From contig NZ_CP156626.1 in the NCBI RefSeq assembly GCF_039852015.1, forward strand, positions 62,001 to 126,000: a stretch of DNA of 64,000 nucleotides, written 5' to 3'. Below are positions 28,555-37,587 of the stretch, one piece after another; positions within the stretch are counted from its first letter, which is position 1, and every line of letters starts with the position of its first letter. Both the position numbers and the translations under genes were made by a program. Source of the stretch: Robbsia sp. KACC 23696 (GTDB lineage Bacteria > Pseudomonadota > Gammaproteobacteria > Burkholderiales > Burkholderiaceae). Under the pieces are notes generated by a model. The model ran no database searches and had not been told where the DNA came from. It was given only the letters and a program-made list of their open reading frames with translations.

Positions 28555-28961
28555 ACGAGATCACTCCTGCAAAGCGGGGTTCGACCTGGACTTTTTGAGA
28601 AAGTCAGACAAAGAGCGTGACGGCGCGAGCGGGCAGCGTGGCCCGGCGGAACCAACAGCTGAAGCGCGCCGAGAAAGGTCAAACGACCGAGCGTTGATTC
28701 GCGGCAAGGTCCGCCGCGAACCGATCATGCTCCGACGTTATCACCCGCGATGCTTTTTGTCAGGACGCCTCGACGCACTACAATGGCGCGGGCGGCATGA
28801 TGCCGCGTCCGGATCGAATATCCGCGACAGCAGTGTGGCAATGCGCCCATTTTTGAGAGAATCGGCAGGACCGCCGTCGCGGACGCAAACAGGGTGCACT
28901 CGGGGGCACTTTCGCGCGGCACTTACCCATAACCTCCTACAAAACACGAAGAGGCATTCAG
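28555..28961. other. 407-base divergent intergenic region
   Basis: The gap between the debranching-type gene and the second binding-protein gene carries promoters for both. No gene or RNA is supported. A purine-rich GAGG lies seven bases before the ATG at 28962. TTGATTCGCGGCAA near 28694 resembles an FNR box but has two mismatches in one arm. Confidence 0.4.
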
Positions 28962-29822
28962 ATGGTCACTCGCAGGCAATGTATTTCGGGCATCGGCGCG
29001 GCAGCGGCGTTGGCGGCAACGGGCGCGGCTGCGCTGGTGCCGCAGGCCGCGTGGGCGCAGGGCGCGGCGGGCGAATCGTCGCTCGCACGGGTCAAGCGCA
29101 CCGGCGTCCTGCGCACCGGGTTCATCGCCGGCGCATCGCCTTACTTTGTCAAATCGGTGGCCACCGGCGAGTGGCAGGGCTTCTGCGTCGACTTCGCCAA
29201 GCAACTGGCGGAGTCGATGGGCGTGAAGCTGCAAATCGTCGATACGACCTGGGGCAATTCGGTGCTCGATCTTCAATCGAACAAGATCGACTGCATGTTC
29301 GGACTCGCGCCCACCGAGCAGCGGATGAAGACGGTCGGCTTCACCGAGCCGCTGTTCCGCAATACGTTCACGCTGGTCGCACGCAAGGGCTTCGATCCGA
29401 AGAGCTGGGCCGACGTCAACAAGCCGGGCGTCAAGCTATCGGTCGACGTCGGCTCGAATCAAGATACGTTCGCGACGGAAAACTTGAAGAACGCGTCGAT
29501 CCGACGCTTCGAGACGTCCGGCGACGCGACGTTGGCGCTGCAGACCGGCCAGGTCGATGCGCAGGTGCTGGTCGTGCTGCTCGCGACCAATGTGCTCGCC
29601 AAGGCACCGACGCTGGGTCATCTGGTCCTGCCGACGCCGGCCAGCGGCGCACCGACGTCGATCGGCGTGCAGAAGGAAAGCGATCCCGGCCTGACGAACG
29701 CCATCAATGCCTGGCTGGCCAAAGCCCACGCCAGCGGCGATATCCGCAAGACAATCCTGGCGAATATGCAGAAATTGGCCAATATCGCGCCGGATTCCTT
29801 CCCGAAAGAAATCACGTTCTAA
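28962..29822 (+). CDS. Second amino-acid ABC binding protein
   Basis: A 286-residue SBP_bac_3 protein with a twin-arginine-like signal (TRRQCISGIG; cleavage near AWA-QG). GVLRTGFIAGASPYFVK, WQGFCVDFAKQLAESMGV, WGNSVLDLQSNKIDCMFGL and GFTEPLF mark an amino-acid-type ligand domain, paralogous to the protein at 18127-18978. The permease follows after 99 bases. No ATPase is encoded in this operon. Related proteins are annotated as glutamate/aspartate or cystine binders, but the ligand is not evident. Confidence 0.92.
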   Translation: MVTRRQCISGIGAAAALAATGAAALVPQAAWAQGAAGESSLARVKRTGVLRTGFIAGASPYFVKSVATGEWQGFCVDFAKQLAESMGVKLQIVDTTWGNSVLDLQSNKIDCMFGLAPTEQRMKTVGFTEPLFRNTFTLVARKGFDPKSWADVNKPGVKLSVDVGSNQDTFATENLKNASIRRFETSGDATLALQTGQVDAQVLVVLLATNVLAKAPTLGHLVLPTPASGAPTSIGVQKESDPGLTNAINAWLAKAHASGDIRKTILANMQKLANIAPDSFPKEITF

Positions 29823-29921
29823 CGCTTTCCCCGCCCGCGCCCGCCTTCTCTGACGGATAATGCGCGGCTATTTTCCGCTGAGTCGTGCCGGCGCATCGTC
29901 GCTTGTCGTGTAGGAGTTGTC

Positions 29922-30593
29922 GTGTATCACTGGGATTTCGGATCCATCTGGGTCTATCGCTGGCTGTTGGCCCAGGGTCTGTTGGTTACGGTCCTTTTCA
30001 CCATCGTCTGCGTGTTTCTGGGCTTTGCCGTGGGCGTGCTCTCCGGCATGGGCCGTCGCTCGCGATGGAAGATCGTGTCCTGGCCGATGCATGCCTACGT
30101 CGAGCTTTTCCGCTGCACGCCGCTCCTGGTGCAGCTGATCTGGTTCTATTACGCCCTGCCGATCCTGACAGGCATCGCGATGTCGCCGTCGATGGCCTCC
30201 GGTCTGGCGCTATCGCTCTATGGCGGTGCGTTCTACTCGGAAATCGTCCGTGGCGGGATTGATTCCCTCGATCGCGGTCAGACGGAAGCCGGCCAGGTGC
30301 TGGGGATGAGCCGTTGGCAACTGATGCGGCACATCATCCTGCCGCAAGCCTTCAAGCGAATGCTGCCGCCCTTGATGAGCCAGTCGATCATGCAGTTGAA
30401 GAACACGTCGCTGCTGTCCGTGCTGGCGGTCCCCGACCTGTTGTACCAAGGGCAATCGGCCGCGCACGATTCCTATCGGCCACTCGAGATCTACACGATC
30501 GTCGGCATCTGCTACTTCGTCGTGCTGTTCCCGGCGACGCTCGCGGTACGGGCGCTCGAAGTGCGCCTCTCCCGGCGTGGCCGCGGCCGTTGA
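29922..30593 (+). CDS. Second amino-acid ABC permease, without adjacent ATPase
   Basis: A 223-residue HisM/GltK-type permease. The GTG start at 29922 has AGGAG six bases upstream. [20 protein letters not shown], the EAA loop EAGQVLGMSRWQLMRHIILP and LKNTSLLSVLAVPDLLYQGQ match the permease at 17440-18105 closely. With no ATPase gene in the run it probably borrows the ATPase encoded at 16598-17443, or one outside the window. After the stop, GGCCGG...CCGGCC (30616-30636) forms a hairpin with A-rich loop but no U-tail. Confidence 0.92.
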   Translation: MYHWDFGSIWVYRWLLAQGLLVTVLFTIVCVFLGFAVGVLSGMGRRSRWKIVSWPMHAYVELFRCTPLLVQLIWFYYALPILTGIAMSPSMASGLALSLYGGAFYSEIVRGGIDSLDRGQTEAGQVLGMSRWQLMRHIILPQAFKRMLPPLMSQSIMQLKNTSLLSVLAVPDLLYQGQSAAHDSYRPLEIYTIVGICYFVVLFPATLAVRALEVRLSRRGRGR

Positions 30594-30979
30594 ACAGCGC
30601 ACGATAGGACAACGAGGCCGGCAAAAAAGACCGGCCGCGCGTGCGTCAGACGCCATCGGGAAAACCCGGTAACTGTCTCAAAAACTATACATTTCGGTGC
30701 ACGGGCCCGTATGATTACCAACAATTTCGGCAATTAATACCGACCTTCGTGCGCGCAAGATGATTTGTGAAACACCATTCGGCCGCGTCGTACTATCCTG
30801 TCTCTGCGGCCTGCATCGATCATTTTAAGAAATCGCGCTCTGCGTTATCCCGCGACTCCGATCATCGCGGCCATGGCAGAGGGGCTGACATCGATGCCAT
30901 GCCGTCCGGCTCGCTTTCCCCTGCGTGCGATTGATTCCGGCCTCCGTGCCGAGGTTCCCGTACTACCCAGATATTGCGC
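30594..30979. other. 386-base intergenic region
   Basis: Apart from the hairpin just after the permease (30616-30636) there is nothing firm here. An AT-richer stretch (~30670-30760) could hold the promoter of the DUF4118-esterase pair. No gene supported. Confidence 0.4.
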
Positions 30980-31759
30980 ATGACCACGTCTTCGATCAAG
31001 AACGCCCGGCGCTGGGCACCTGGCGGCCCGCGCGGGTGGTATTTCGCCGCTATCGCCATTGTCGTGGCGACCGCAGTCCGGCTGGCATTGCAGCCATTGC
31101 TCGGACCTGCCCGACCGGATTTTGCCTTCTACATCGCCGCCGCCATCGTCGAGTATTTCTTCGGCCTGTGGCCTGCGATCGCCGTGATGGTCATCGGCTT
31201 CTGCATCACCGACTATATGTTCGTGCCGCCCTACGGGCAGATCTACGAGATCGACCGGCACGACGTCATTCTGGCCGTCAGCTTCCCGCTGCTGGGTGCG
31301 GTGATCATCGGCCTGATCGAGCGTCTGCGGCGTGGCCAATATCATTCCGAGATGCTGGCAGCCGTCGCGCATTGCCGCTACGAGATGCTGCTGCGGGCCG
31401 ATAACGATCGCCTGCTGGCACGCCGCGATGCCGGCGAGACGCACCGGCTCCTTCGCACGCTGACCGAGAATAACGACAAGCTGGTCTTCATCCAGGTGCT
31501 GTCGCCGGACGAGGCGCCCGGCACCGCGGCCGCCATGCAGCCCGGCAATCGCTTCGACGACGTCCACCCCGACGACATCGCGCGACTGACCAGTCTGCAG
31601 ACCCTGGGCGCGCATAAGGTCAGGCTGCGCCGCGAATCGGCGCAGTCAGCGGATCCCGCGTCTGACGGCAGCGGCCCGCCGCCCGATCTCGTCGACGCGG
31701 TCTGTGAACGCTATACCACCCCGAGCGGGCAATTCCTGATTCTGCGCTTGGAGGCCTGA
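30980..31759 (+). CDS. DUF4118 (KdpD-like) membrane protein lacking a kinase domain
   Basis: A 259-residue membrane protein. The first ~110 residues contain four predicted helices with the DUF4118 signature of KdpD sensor kinases (AAIVEYFFGLWPAIAVM, then DYMFVPPYGQIYEIDRHDVI). After the last helix come a short coiled segment (~115-150) and a cytoplasmic tail of about 110 residues with no histidine-kinase box or ATPase motifs. It is therefore an orphan sensor-like module. I use the ATG at 30980; a TTG two codons earlier is possible. The esterase gene begins three bases after the stop and its ribosome site lies inside this gene, so they are co-translated. Confidence 0.72.
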   Translation: MTTSSIKNARRWAPGGPRGWYFAAIAIVVATAVRLALQPLLGPARPDFAFYIAAAIVEYFFGLWPAIAVMVIGFCITDYMFVPPYGQIYEIDRHDVILAVSFPLLGAVIIGLIERLRRGQYHSEMLAAVAHCRYEMLLRADNDRLLARRDAGETHRLLRTLTENNDKLVFIQVLSPDEAPGTAAAMQPGNRFDDVHPDDIARLTSLQTLGAHKVRLRRESAQSADPASDGSGPPPDLVDAVCERYTTPSGQFLILRLEA

Positions 31760-31762
31760 CGC

Positions 31763-32665
31763 ATGACCGGTTCCTCCATCCGTTCGACGGGCGCGACCGT
31801 CGCGCCGATTCAATACACCGGGGATTCGCACGGCGTGCTGTTGCTGCACGGGCTGTCGAGTTCGCCATTGGAAATGCGATTCCTCGCCCGCGCGCTGCAT
31901 CGCGAAGGGTTCACCGTCGATGTGCCGGTGTTGGATGGCTACAGCCTCGATCCGGACGGCCCGTCGTTGCAGCGCTGGATGGCGGCGGCCACGCAGGCTT
32001 TCGATGCGCTGGCGTCCCGCTGCGAGCGGGTCTCGATCTGCGGCTTGTCGATGGGCGCGACGCTGTCGCTGGCGCTCCTGCATGCGCGACCGCAGGCCCA
32101 GGCCATCGCCCTGCTATCGACGACGATCCACTACGATGGCTGGGCCATTCCCTGGTATCGCTTTCTGCTGGATTACGCTTATCACACGCCGATGCGCCAT
32201 CTCTGGCGCTATCGCGAAAGCGCGCCCTTCGGTCTGAAGAACGAGGCGTTGCGCACCAAGGTAGCGCGTGCGATGGAAAGCGGGCAACTGAGCGAGGTCG
32301 GACCGGCCACCATTTCGATGCCGGCGCTGAACACGGCGAGTCAATTGGCGCGACACGTCAAACGTATCTTGCCGACGATCGAACGCGACTGCCTGGTCGT
32401 GCATGCGATCGACGACGAAACGGCCAGTCCGAAGAACGCGCAACTAGTGACATCGTCGATTCGATCCGCGTTTCAACGGATGATCTTTCTCGACGACTCT
32501 TATCATATGATCACCGTCGACAACGAGCGCGAGATCGTCGCCCGCGAAATCGTCGTGTTCTTGCGGGAGAGCGAGGCGGCATCGCGCGCGGGAGGCACCT
32601 CGTCCGCTGTGGTGTCGAAAGCACTGGCACGGCGCCTGCGGCAGTTGGCATCCATCGGTAAATAG
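31763..32665 (+). CDS. Alpha/beta-hydrolase, carboxylesterase/monoacylglycerol-lipase type
   Basis: A 300-residue serine hydrolase. The oxyanion motif LLLHGLSSSPLEMRFLARAL, the nucleophile elbow CGLSMGATLSLAL, the acid in VVHAIDDETASPKNAQ and the catalytic His in DDSYHMITVDNE complete the triad, in the layout of Est30/monoacylglycerol-lipase-like esterases. No signal peptide. GGAGG precedes the ATG by eight bases and lies in the end of the DUF4118 gene. Substrate unknown; short acyl esters are usual for this group. Confidence 0.87.
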   Translation: MTGSSIRSTGATVAPIQYTGDSHGVLLLHGLSSSPLEMRFLARALHREGFTVDVPVLDGYSLDPDGPSLQRWMAAATQAFDALASRCERVSICGLSMGATLSLALLHARPQAQAIALLSTTIHYDGWAIPWYRFLLDYAYHTPMRHLWRYRESAPFGLKNEALRTKVARAMESGQLSEVGPATISMPALNTASQLARHVKRILPTIERDCLVVHAIDDETASPKNAQLVTSSIRSAFQRMIFLDDSYHMITVDNEREIVAREIVVFLRESEAASRAGGTSSAVVSKALARRLRQLASIGK

Positions 32666-32736
32666 CGGTCGGACCGGCGAATCTGCTACCCTTGCGGCCT
32701 TGAGGCGTCCCCCCGCCTGCCCAAGAGTTGACCATC

Positions 32737-34170
32737 ATGACCGCCCCCCTGCCGACCGACAATCAAGCCGCATCCGGCACCCCCGCCGCGCTGCGCTTCG
32801 ACACCCTGCCGCTCTCCAGCGCCATGCGCGAGAACCTCGCGCGGATGGGGTACCACGCGATGACGCCCATTCAGGCGCAGAGCCTGCCGCTGACGCTCGC
32901 CGGGCACGATTTGATTGCGCAGGCACAGACCGGCAGCGGCAAGACTGCGGCCTTCGCGCTGGCGCTGCTCTCGCGCCTGGATACCCGCACCATGGGCGAT
33001 CCGCAGGCGCTGGTGCTGTGCCCCACGCGGGAACTGGCCGATCAGGTCGCGCAGGAAATCCGACGCCTGGCCCGTGCCGAAGAAAACATCAAGGTGCTGA
33101 CGCTGTGCGGCGGCGTGACGATGCGCCCGCAGATGGCCAGCCTCGAACACGGCGCGCACGTCGTCGTCGGCACGCCGGGCCGGATCATCGATCACCTCAG
33201 CCGTGGCTCGCTGGTGGTGGATTCCCTGCGTACGCTGGTGCTCGACGAAGCGGATCGGATGCTCGATATGGGCTTCTATGACGATATCGCCGGCATCGCG
33301 CAGCAGTGCCCGGTCAAGCGTCAGACGCTGCTGTTCTCGGCGACCTATCCCGATGGCATCGGCAAACTCAGCCGGCAATTCCTGCGCGACCCGCGCGAAG
33401 TGAAAATCGATACGCCGCACGCGCCGTCGAAGATCCGTCAGCGCTTTATCGAAATCGATGCCGGATCGCGTCTGGCCGCCGTCGGCCAGGTCGTGCTGCA
33501 TTTCCGACCGGTCAGCGCCATCGCCTTCTGCAACACCAAGCGGCGTTGCACCGAAGTGGTCGAATACTTGCGCGGCATCGGCCTGGAAGCGGCGGCGCTG
33601 CACGGCGATCTCGAGCAGCGTGACCGCGATCAGGTGTTGATCCAGTTCTCGAATCGCAGCTGCACGGTGCTGGTCGCCACCGACGTCGCCGCGCGCGGTC
33701 TGGACGTCGCCGATCTGGAGTTGGTGATCAATGTCGACGTGACGCCGGATCCGGAGGTGCATGTGCATCGGATCGGGCGTACCGGTCGCGCGGATCAGCA
33801 CGGCAGCGCGGTGACATTGGCCGCCGGCGAGGAAATTGCCCGGGTGGCCGCTATCGAAAAGCAGAGCGGGCAGGACGCGAAGTGGGAACAGCTGGACACG
33901 CTACCGGCGGACGACAGCACGCGACTGCTGCCGCCGATGGCGACGCTGCAGATCCTGGGCGGCCGAAAGGAAAAGATCCGTCCCGGCGATGTGCTGGGCG
34001 CGCTGACGAAGGACGCCGGTTACGCCGGCGACCAGATCGGCAAGATCAATGTGACCGAATTCTCGACCTATGTCGCTGTCGGGCGCGACATTGCGCGGGA
34101 AGCCGTCAAGCGTCTGAATGCCGGGACGATCAAGGGTAAGACCGTACGCGTGCGCTTGCTGCGCGAATAA
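32737..34170 (+). CDS. dbpA: DEAD-box ATP-dependent RNA helicase DbpA
   Basis: A 477-residue RNA helicase of ribosome assembly. The Q motif (MTPIQAQSLPL), motif I AQTGSGKT, Ib VVGTPGRIIDH, DEAD box VLDEADRML, motif III SAT and motif VI HRIGRTGRA are all intact. The C-terminal ~75 residues (QILGGRKEKIRPGDVLGALT, then GKINVTEFSTYVAV) form the DbpA RNA-binding domain that targets helix 92 of 23S rRNA, which separates it from RhlE or SrmB. I use the ATG at 32737 (AAGAG nine bases before). It is closed by a strong terminator 26 bases after the stop. Confidence 0.95.
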   Translation: MTAPLPTDNQAASGTPAALRFDTLPLSSAMRENLARMGYHAMTPIQAQSLPLTLAGHDLIAQAQTGSGKTAAFALALLSRLDTRTMGDPQALVLCPTRELADQVAQEIRRLARAEENIKVLTLCGGVTMRPQMASLEHGAHVVVGTPGRIIDHLSRGSLVVDSLRTLVLDEADRMLDMGFYDDIAGIAQQCPVKRQTLLFSATYPDGIGKLSRQFLRDPREVKIDTPHAPSKIRQRFIEIDAGSRLAAVGQVVLHFRPVSAIAFCNTKRRCTEVVEYLRGIGLEAAALHGDLEQRDRDQVLIQFSNRSCTVLVATDVAARGLDVADLELVINVDVTPDPEVHVHRIGRTGRADQHGSAVTLAAGEEIARVAAIEKQSGQDAKWEQLDTLPADDSTRLLPPMATLQILGGRKEKIRPGDVLGALTKDAGYAGDQIGKINVTEFSTYVAVGRDIAREAVKRLNAGTIKGKTVRVRLLRE

Positions 34171-34195
34171 GCGCTCGCCTGATCGAGGGAAAGCG

Positions 34196-34231
34196 AAAGG
34201 CCGGATGCGTGGTGATGCATCCGGCCTTTTT
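34196..34231 (+). terminator. Rho-independent terminator after dbpA
   Basis: A 13-bp stem whose arms read AAAGGCCGGATGC and GCATCCGGCCTTT, with the 8-base loop GTGGTGAT, is followed by further T residues. It lies between dbpA and the convergent peroxidase gene, and the A-rich left flank could let it act from both sides. Confidence 0.92.
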
Positions 34232-34270
34232 ACTGGGCCCTTCGAACCGGCCCCTCCCGTCGTTACTTCC

Positions 34271-35926
34271 TTACTTCGCCGCGGTCTGCGCCTGCTCCGG
34301 GCGATAGCCGTCGTTCAGCGTGCCGAGGAAGGCGATCACGTCCTTGATCTCCTGATCGTTCAACGCGGGCGCATCGCCCCGCTTGCGGTCGAACGGCGCA
34401 TCGGCCACGTCGACGTTCTTCTTGTACTTCGGCGGCAGGTCGTTATAGACGTCGATCTTGCCGTTCTTGCCCAACGGATACCACCGCGCCGGATCGGTCT
34501 CGCGCTGCACATAGAAGTGCATCACATCGTCGATCGCGCGGAACACGCCGTTGTGGAAGAACACTTTCCGCGACAGCACATTGCGCAGCGTCGGCGTCTT
34601 GAACAGGCCGCAATACGCATCGACATGCGTGTAGTCCTTGCGGACCGGACCGCAGAGGCCGAGATCGTAGTAATGCGGATTGCGATTGGCCGCGATGTTC
34701 ATATTGCGTGGCGCCCCGAAGGCCTCGAACTGAAAGTCCGTGAACACCGGCGGGAACTTGCCATCCACCGACGGCTTGTCGATATGGCATGACGAGCAGT
34801 TCCCCTTGGCCGGATCCTCGAACAACTTCAGCCCGCGCGCTTCGGCCTCGGTCAGCGTCGCCTGGCCGATCATGTAGTAATCGTACTTGCTGTCGTACGG
34901 ATGGAAACTCGGCTCTTCCAACTGATAACGCGTCAGCGCGAACAGGGCTTCGCTGATGGCCAGATGTTCGTCGTCGAACACATGATCGCCGAACAGCTGC
35001 TTGAACTTGGCCGCATACGGCAGATCACGCAGCTTGTGCACGACCTCCGACGCATTCTTGTTCGCCATTTCATGCGGATCGAGCAAGGGCCCGGTGGCCT
35101 GATCCTGGAACGTGTCGATACGACCGTCCCAATCGAAACCGCCTTGCGGCACGTTGTTGGCGGCCGCCTGTTGCGCTACGGCGGCGGCACCGGTCAGGTT
35201 GCCGCCCTTCGCCACCGACGCGACCTTGACGTCGCTGGTCGGCGCCGCCGGCGTGGCGGTGGCGACATCGGTATCGGGCACCGAACTGTTCGGCCCGATC
35301 GTGAAATCTGGATTGTGTTCGAGATACTTCAGCGACGGCACCGCGCGAGCGCCCTGCTGCTGCATGTCGAGACCGCCCAACTGAACGGCGAGGCCGTTCG
35401 GCGGCCCGTAGGCATTGGCCGGATCGTGGCAGGAGGCGCATGCCATCTTGCCGGAACCGGACAAGGATTTTTCAAAGAACAACTGCTTGCCCAACTCGGC
35501 CATCGCGCTGAGCTTGACCGGATGATCCTTCCAAGGCGCCACCTCGTACGGCTGGCTCGCGCCTGCCGTCGGCGCGGCGGTGTTCAACACCGCATCGGGC
35601 CCCGTCGACGGCGCGGTCGAGCGGGCCGTCTGCGGCGTGGCTGCAGGCGACGCCGCCGAAGCGCCCGACGCGCCAGCCGCCGGTATCGCCATCACCGGCG
35701 ATGCCGCTGCCAGCGCGTTCGACGCCGCAGCGGTCACGGCCGCGGAGGAGACTGCCGCAGCGGTCACGGCCGCGGAGGAGACTGCCGCCGCGGAGGCCGC
35801 GACGGGCTGCTGGGTGGTGGCGTTGCCGCCATCATGCTGGCTGCATGCGGCCAGGAAGGCGCTCAAGACCACCGCTTGCGCGGTGCCCAGCGTGGCGGCA
35901 ACGAGCCGCCGAGGAAGGATCGTCAT
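34271..35926 (-). CDS. Di-heme cytochrome c peroxidase-family lipoprotein
   Basis: A 551-residue periplasmic protein. A lipobox (LSAFLAACS) gives a lipid anchor, followed by an Ala/Ser/Pro-rich linker to ~residue 125. The peroxidase fold has two c-type heme sites, CASCH and CSSCH, with the usual LGKQLFFEKSLSGSG before the first and FKTPTLRNV and VFFHNGVF after the second. The linker is expanded by a perfect 30-bp tandem duplication. Inserts around the first heme region make it longer than classical CcpA, closer to the MauG-like/“cytochrome-c peroxidase” paralogues. It begins five bases after the phosphoesterase stop, so the two form an operon. Confidence 0.87.
   Translation of the reverse strand: MTILPRRLVAATLGTAQAVVLSAFLAACSQHDGGNATTQQPVAASAAAVSSAAVTAAAVSSAAVTAAASNALAAASPVMAIPAAGASGASAASPAATPQTARSTAPSTGPDAVLNTAAPTAGASQPYEVAPWKDHPVKLSAMAELGKQLFFEKSLSGSGKMACASCHDPANAYGPPNGLAVQLGGLDMQQQGARAVPSLKYLEHNPDFTIGPNSSVPDTDVATATPAAPTSDVKVASVAKGGNLTGAAAVAQQAAANNVPQGGFDWDGRIDTFQDQATGPLLDPHEMANKNASEVVHKLRDLPYAAKFKQLFGDHVFDDEHLAISEALFALTRYQLEEPSFHPYDSKYDYYMIGQATLTEAEARGLKLFEDPAKGNCSSCHIDKPSVDGKFPPVFTDFQFEAFGAPRNMNIAANRNPHYYDLGLCGPVRKDYTHVDAYCGLFKTPTLRNVLSRKVFFHNGVFRAIDDVMHFYVQRETDPARWYPLGKNGKIDVYNDLPPKYKKNVDVADAPFDRKRGDAPALNDQEIKDVIAFLGTLNDGYRPEQAQTAAK
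35724..35783. repeat. Perfect 30-bp tandem duplication in the peroxidase linker
   Basis: Two identical adjacent 30-base copies (35724-35753 and 35754-35783) encode a ten-residue Ala/Ser/Val/Thr repeat in the linker between lipid anchor and heme domain. The exact identity suggests recent slippage and a length-variable linker. Confidence 0.9.
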
Positions 35927-35931
35927 ATTGC

Positions 35932-37587
35932 TCAGCTCGAAACTTGCAGACCGGTACCGGTATCCAGGAACAACTTCGGCGTCGCGCCGTTATTCGAAAA
36001 ATTGAACATGTTTTCGATCGTGCCGGCACGAGCGTCGAACGAACCCTGTCCGATGCGTTGTCCTGCGAGCCAGTTGTCTTCGATGAAGCGCAGCACCGAG
36101 GACTGGTCCGTCAAGGTGTGATCGATGTAGTTCGTCTTTGCGTAGGGCGAGATCACCAGCAGCGGCAGACGCGGACCATAACCGCAGCGGCCATTGACCG
36201 GCGAACCGTTGACACCGTTCAGCGCCGTTCCCGTACCGCAGGTTGCCGTACCGTTCAGTGCGTCGAGCGTCGAGTAAGACGGGTTCACGATCTGGTAGGC
36301 GTGGTCGTACCAACCGTCCGAATCGTCATAGGCCAGAATCACGGCGGTGCTGCTCCAATCCGCTTGTTTCTGCAGGAAGTTGATGACGGTCGTCACGAAC
36401 ACCTGCTCGTCCAGCGGGTCCGAGTTGCCTGCGTGCGCATCCTGGATCGCCGGCGCCTTCAGGAAGCTGACCGACGGGAAATTGCCCGCTGCCACGGCCG
36501 TGAAGAAATCGTCGGTGTCGTATTGGTGGTTTGCCGCATCGGTGTAGCCGATCTTCGCGGTCGACGTCGGACGCGCGTGCGTCGGATTGGCCGTGGACGC
36601 GTAGTACTGGAACGGCTGGTGGTGCGGAACGTAGTCGCTCTTATAACCGCCGACCACCGACGAGTACGACGAACGCGCGCAACCAGTCGTCCCGTTCGAG
36701 TTCGTCTTCGTGCGGTCGAAACCGCCTTCGAACCAGCCCCAGGTGATGTTGGCCGCGTTCAGCAAGTCGCCGACGTTCTTGCCCTGCATCGTCACCGTTT
36801 CCGTCGCCGTGGACGAGGAACAGACATCGCCGGTCGGATCCGGATCGCCGACGACGGTATAGCCGCCCTGACCATCGTCAACGGTATAGCTCGTCGATTG
36901 CGTGCCCGTGATCGTGGCGCCGTTCGTTTGACCCGAGATCAGGTTGATCGCGCCGGGGGTGGACGGACCGAACTGCGAGTCATACGAGTTGTCGTTCATC
37001 GCGAAATGCTGCGCGTAGTTCCACAGCCCCGTGACGGTGTTGCCGTCGTAATACCCCATTACGAGACCGGTGGTGGCATACGTGGCGGAGCCGATCGCGC
37101 CGGCCTTGCCGGTATATTTTGGGAACAGATCCATGGCCAGGCCGTCGAACGCCTGCTGCTCCGGACCATAGTTGTGGTTCATCGACGCCGTGAACGCCTG
37201 CGAGCAATCGAGACGGAACGGATTCGACGCACCGGTGCCATTGCCCGTGTTGGTCGAGTTCGGATTCGCCGTCAGCAGCGTCGGGGTCGCCGTGTAGTTG
37301 TTTGCCGCAGGCGTGCCCGCAAGCGCCGTGAAGGCTGGCTCGCCTTCCGGATTCGTCGCGTTCGGGTAGGTGCCGAAGTAATGGTCGTACGCGATGTTCT
37401 CGCCGAAGATCACGACGACGTGCTTGATCGGCGTCTTCGTCGACAGCGCATTTTGCGCACTGATGCTGAGGGAGGTGGCGGCGGTGCTGGCTTGATGGCC
37501 GTTTGAGCCGCCACAGGCGGCCAGTATGCCCGTCGCCAGAGCGACGGAGAGCGCTGCCGCGATGGCAGTCGATTTTAGGCGTGGCAT
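35932..37587 (-). CDS. Phosphoesterase (phospholipase C/AcpA family) lipoprotein
   Basis: A 551-residue secreted phosphoesterase (PF04185 type). The ATG at 37587 has GAGGA five bases upstream and starts a lipoprotein signal ending LAACGG. The core opens with IKHVVVIFGENIAYDHYFGT, the family's metal/nucleophile region (Glu-Asn near the start), and later has HHQPFQYYA, DTDDFFTAV, VILAYDDSDGWYDH and GPRLPLLVISPYA. Members act as acid phosphatases or phospholipases C. Low basic charge and many Asn/Thr/Gly suit an exported enzyme. It is co-transcribed with the di-heme peroxidase; the reason for that pairing is unclear. Confidence 0.88.
   Translation of the reverse strand: MPRLKSTAIAAALSVALATGILAACGGSNGHQASTAATSLSISAQNALSTKTPIKHVVVIFGENIAYDHYFGTYPNATNPEGEPAFTALAGTPAANNYTATPTLLTANPNSTNTGNGTGASNPFRLDCSQAFTASMNHNYGPEQQAFDGLAMDLFPKYTGKAGAIGSATYATTGLVMGYYDGNTVTGLWNYAQHFAMNDNSYDSQFGPSTPGAINLISGQTNGATITGTQSTSYTVDDGQGGYTVVGDPDPTGDVCSSSTATETVTMQGKNVGDLLNAANITWGWFEGGFDRTKTNSNGTTGCARSSYSSVVGGYKSDYVPHHQPFQYYASTANPTHARPTSTAKIGYTDAANHQYDTDDFFTAVAAGNFPSVSFLKAPAIQDAHAGNSDPLDEQVFVTTVINFLQKQADWSSTAVILAYDDSDGWYDHAYQIVNPSYSTLDALNGTATCGTGTALNGVNGSPVNGRCGYGPRLPLLVISPYAKTNYIDHTLTDQSSVLRFIEDNWLAGQRIGQGSFDARAGTIENMFNFSNNGATPKLFLDTGTGLQVSS

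Noticed and set aside
28690-28710. FNR box near TTGATTCGCGGCAA
   Set aside because: Two mismatches in the right arm, and no redox gene follows.
35724-35783. CRISPR-like repeat
   Set aside because: The two copies are adjacent with no spacer and lie in frame inside a coding linker.
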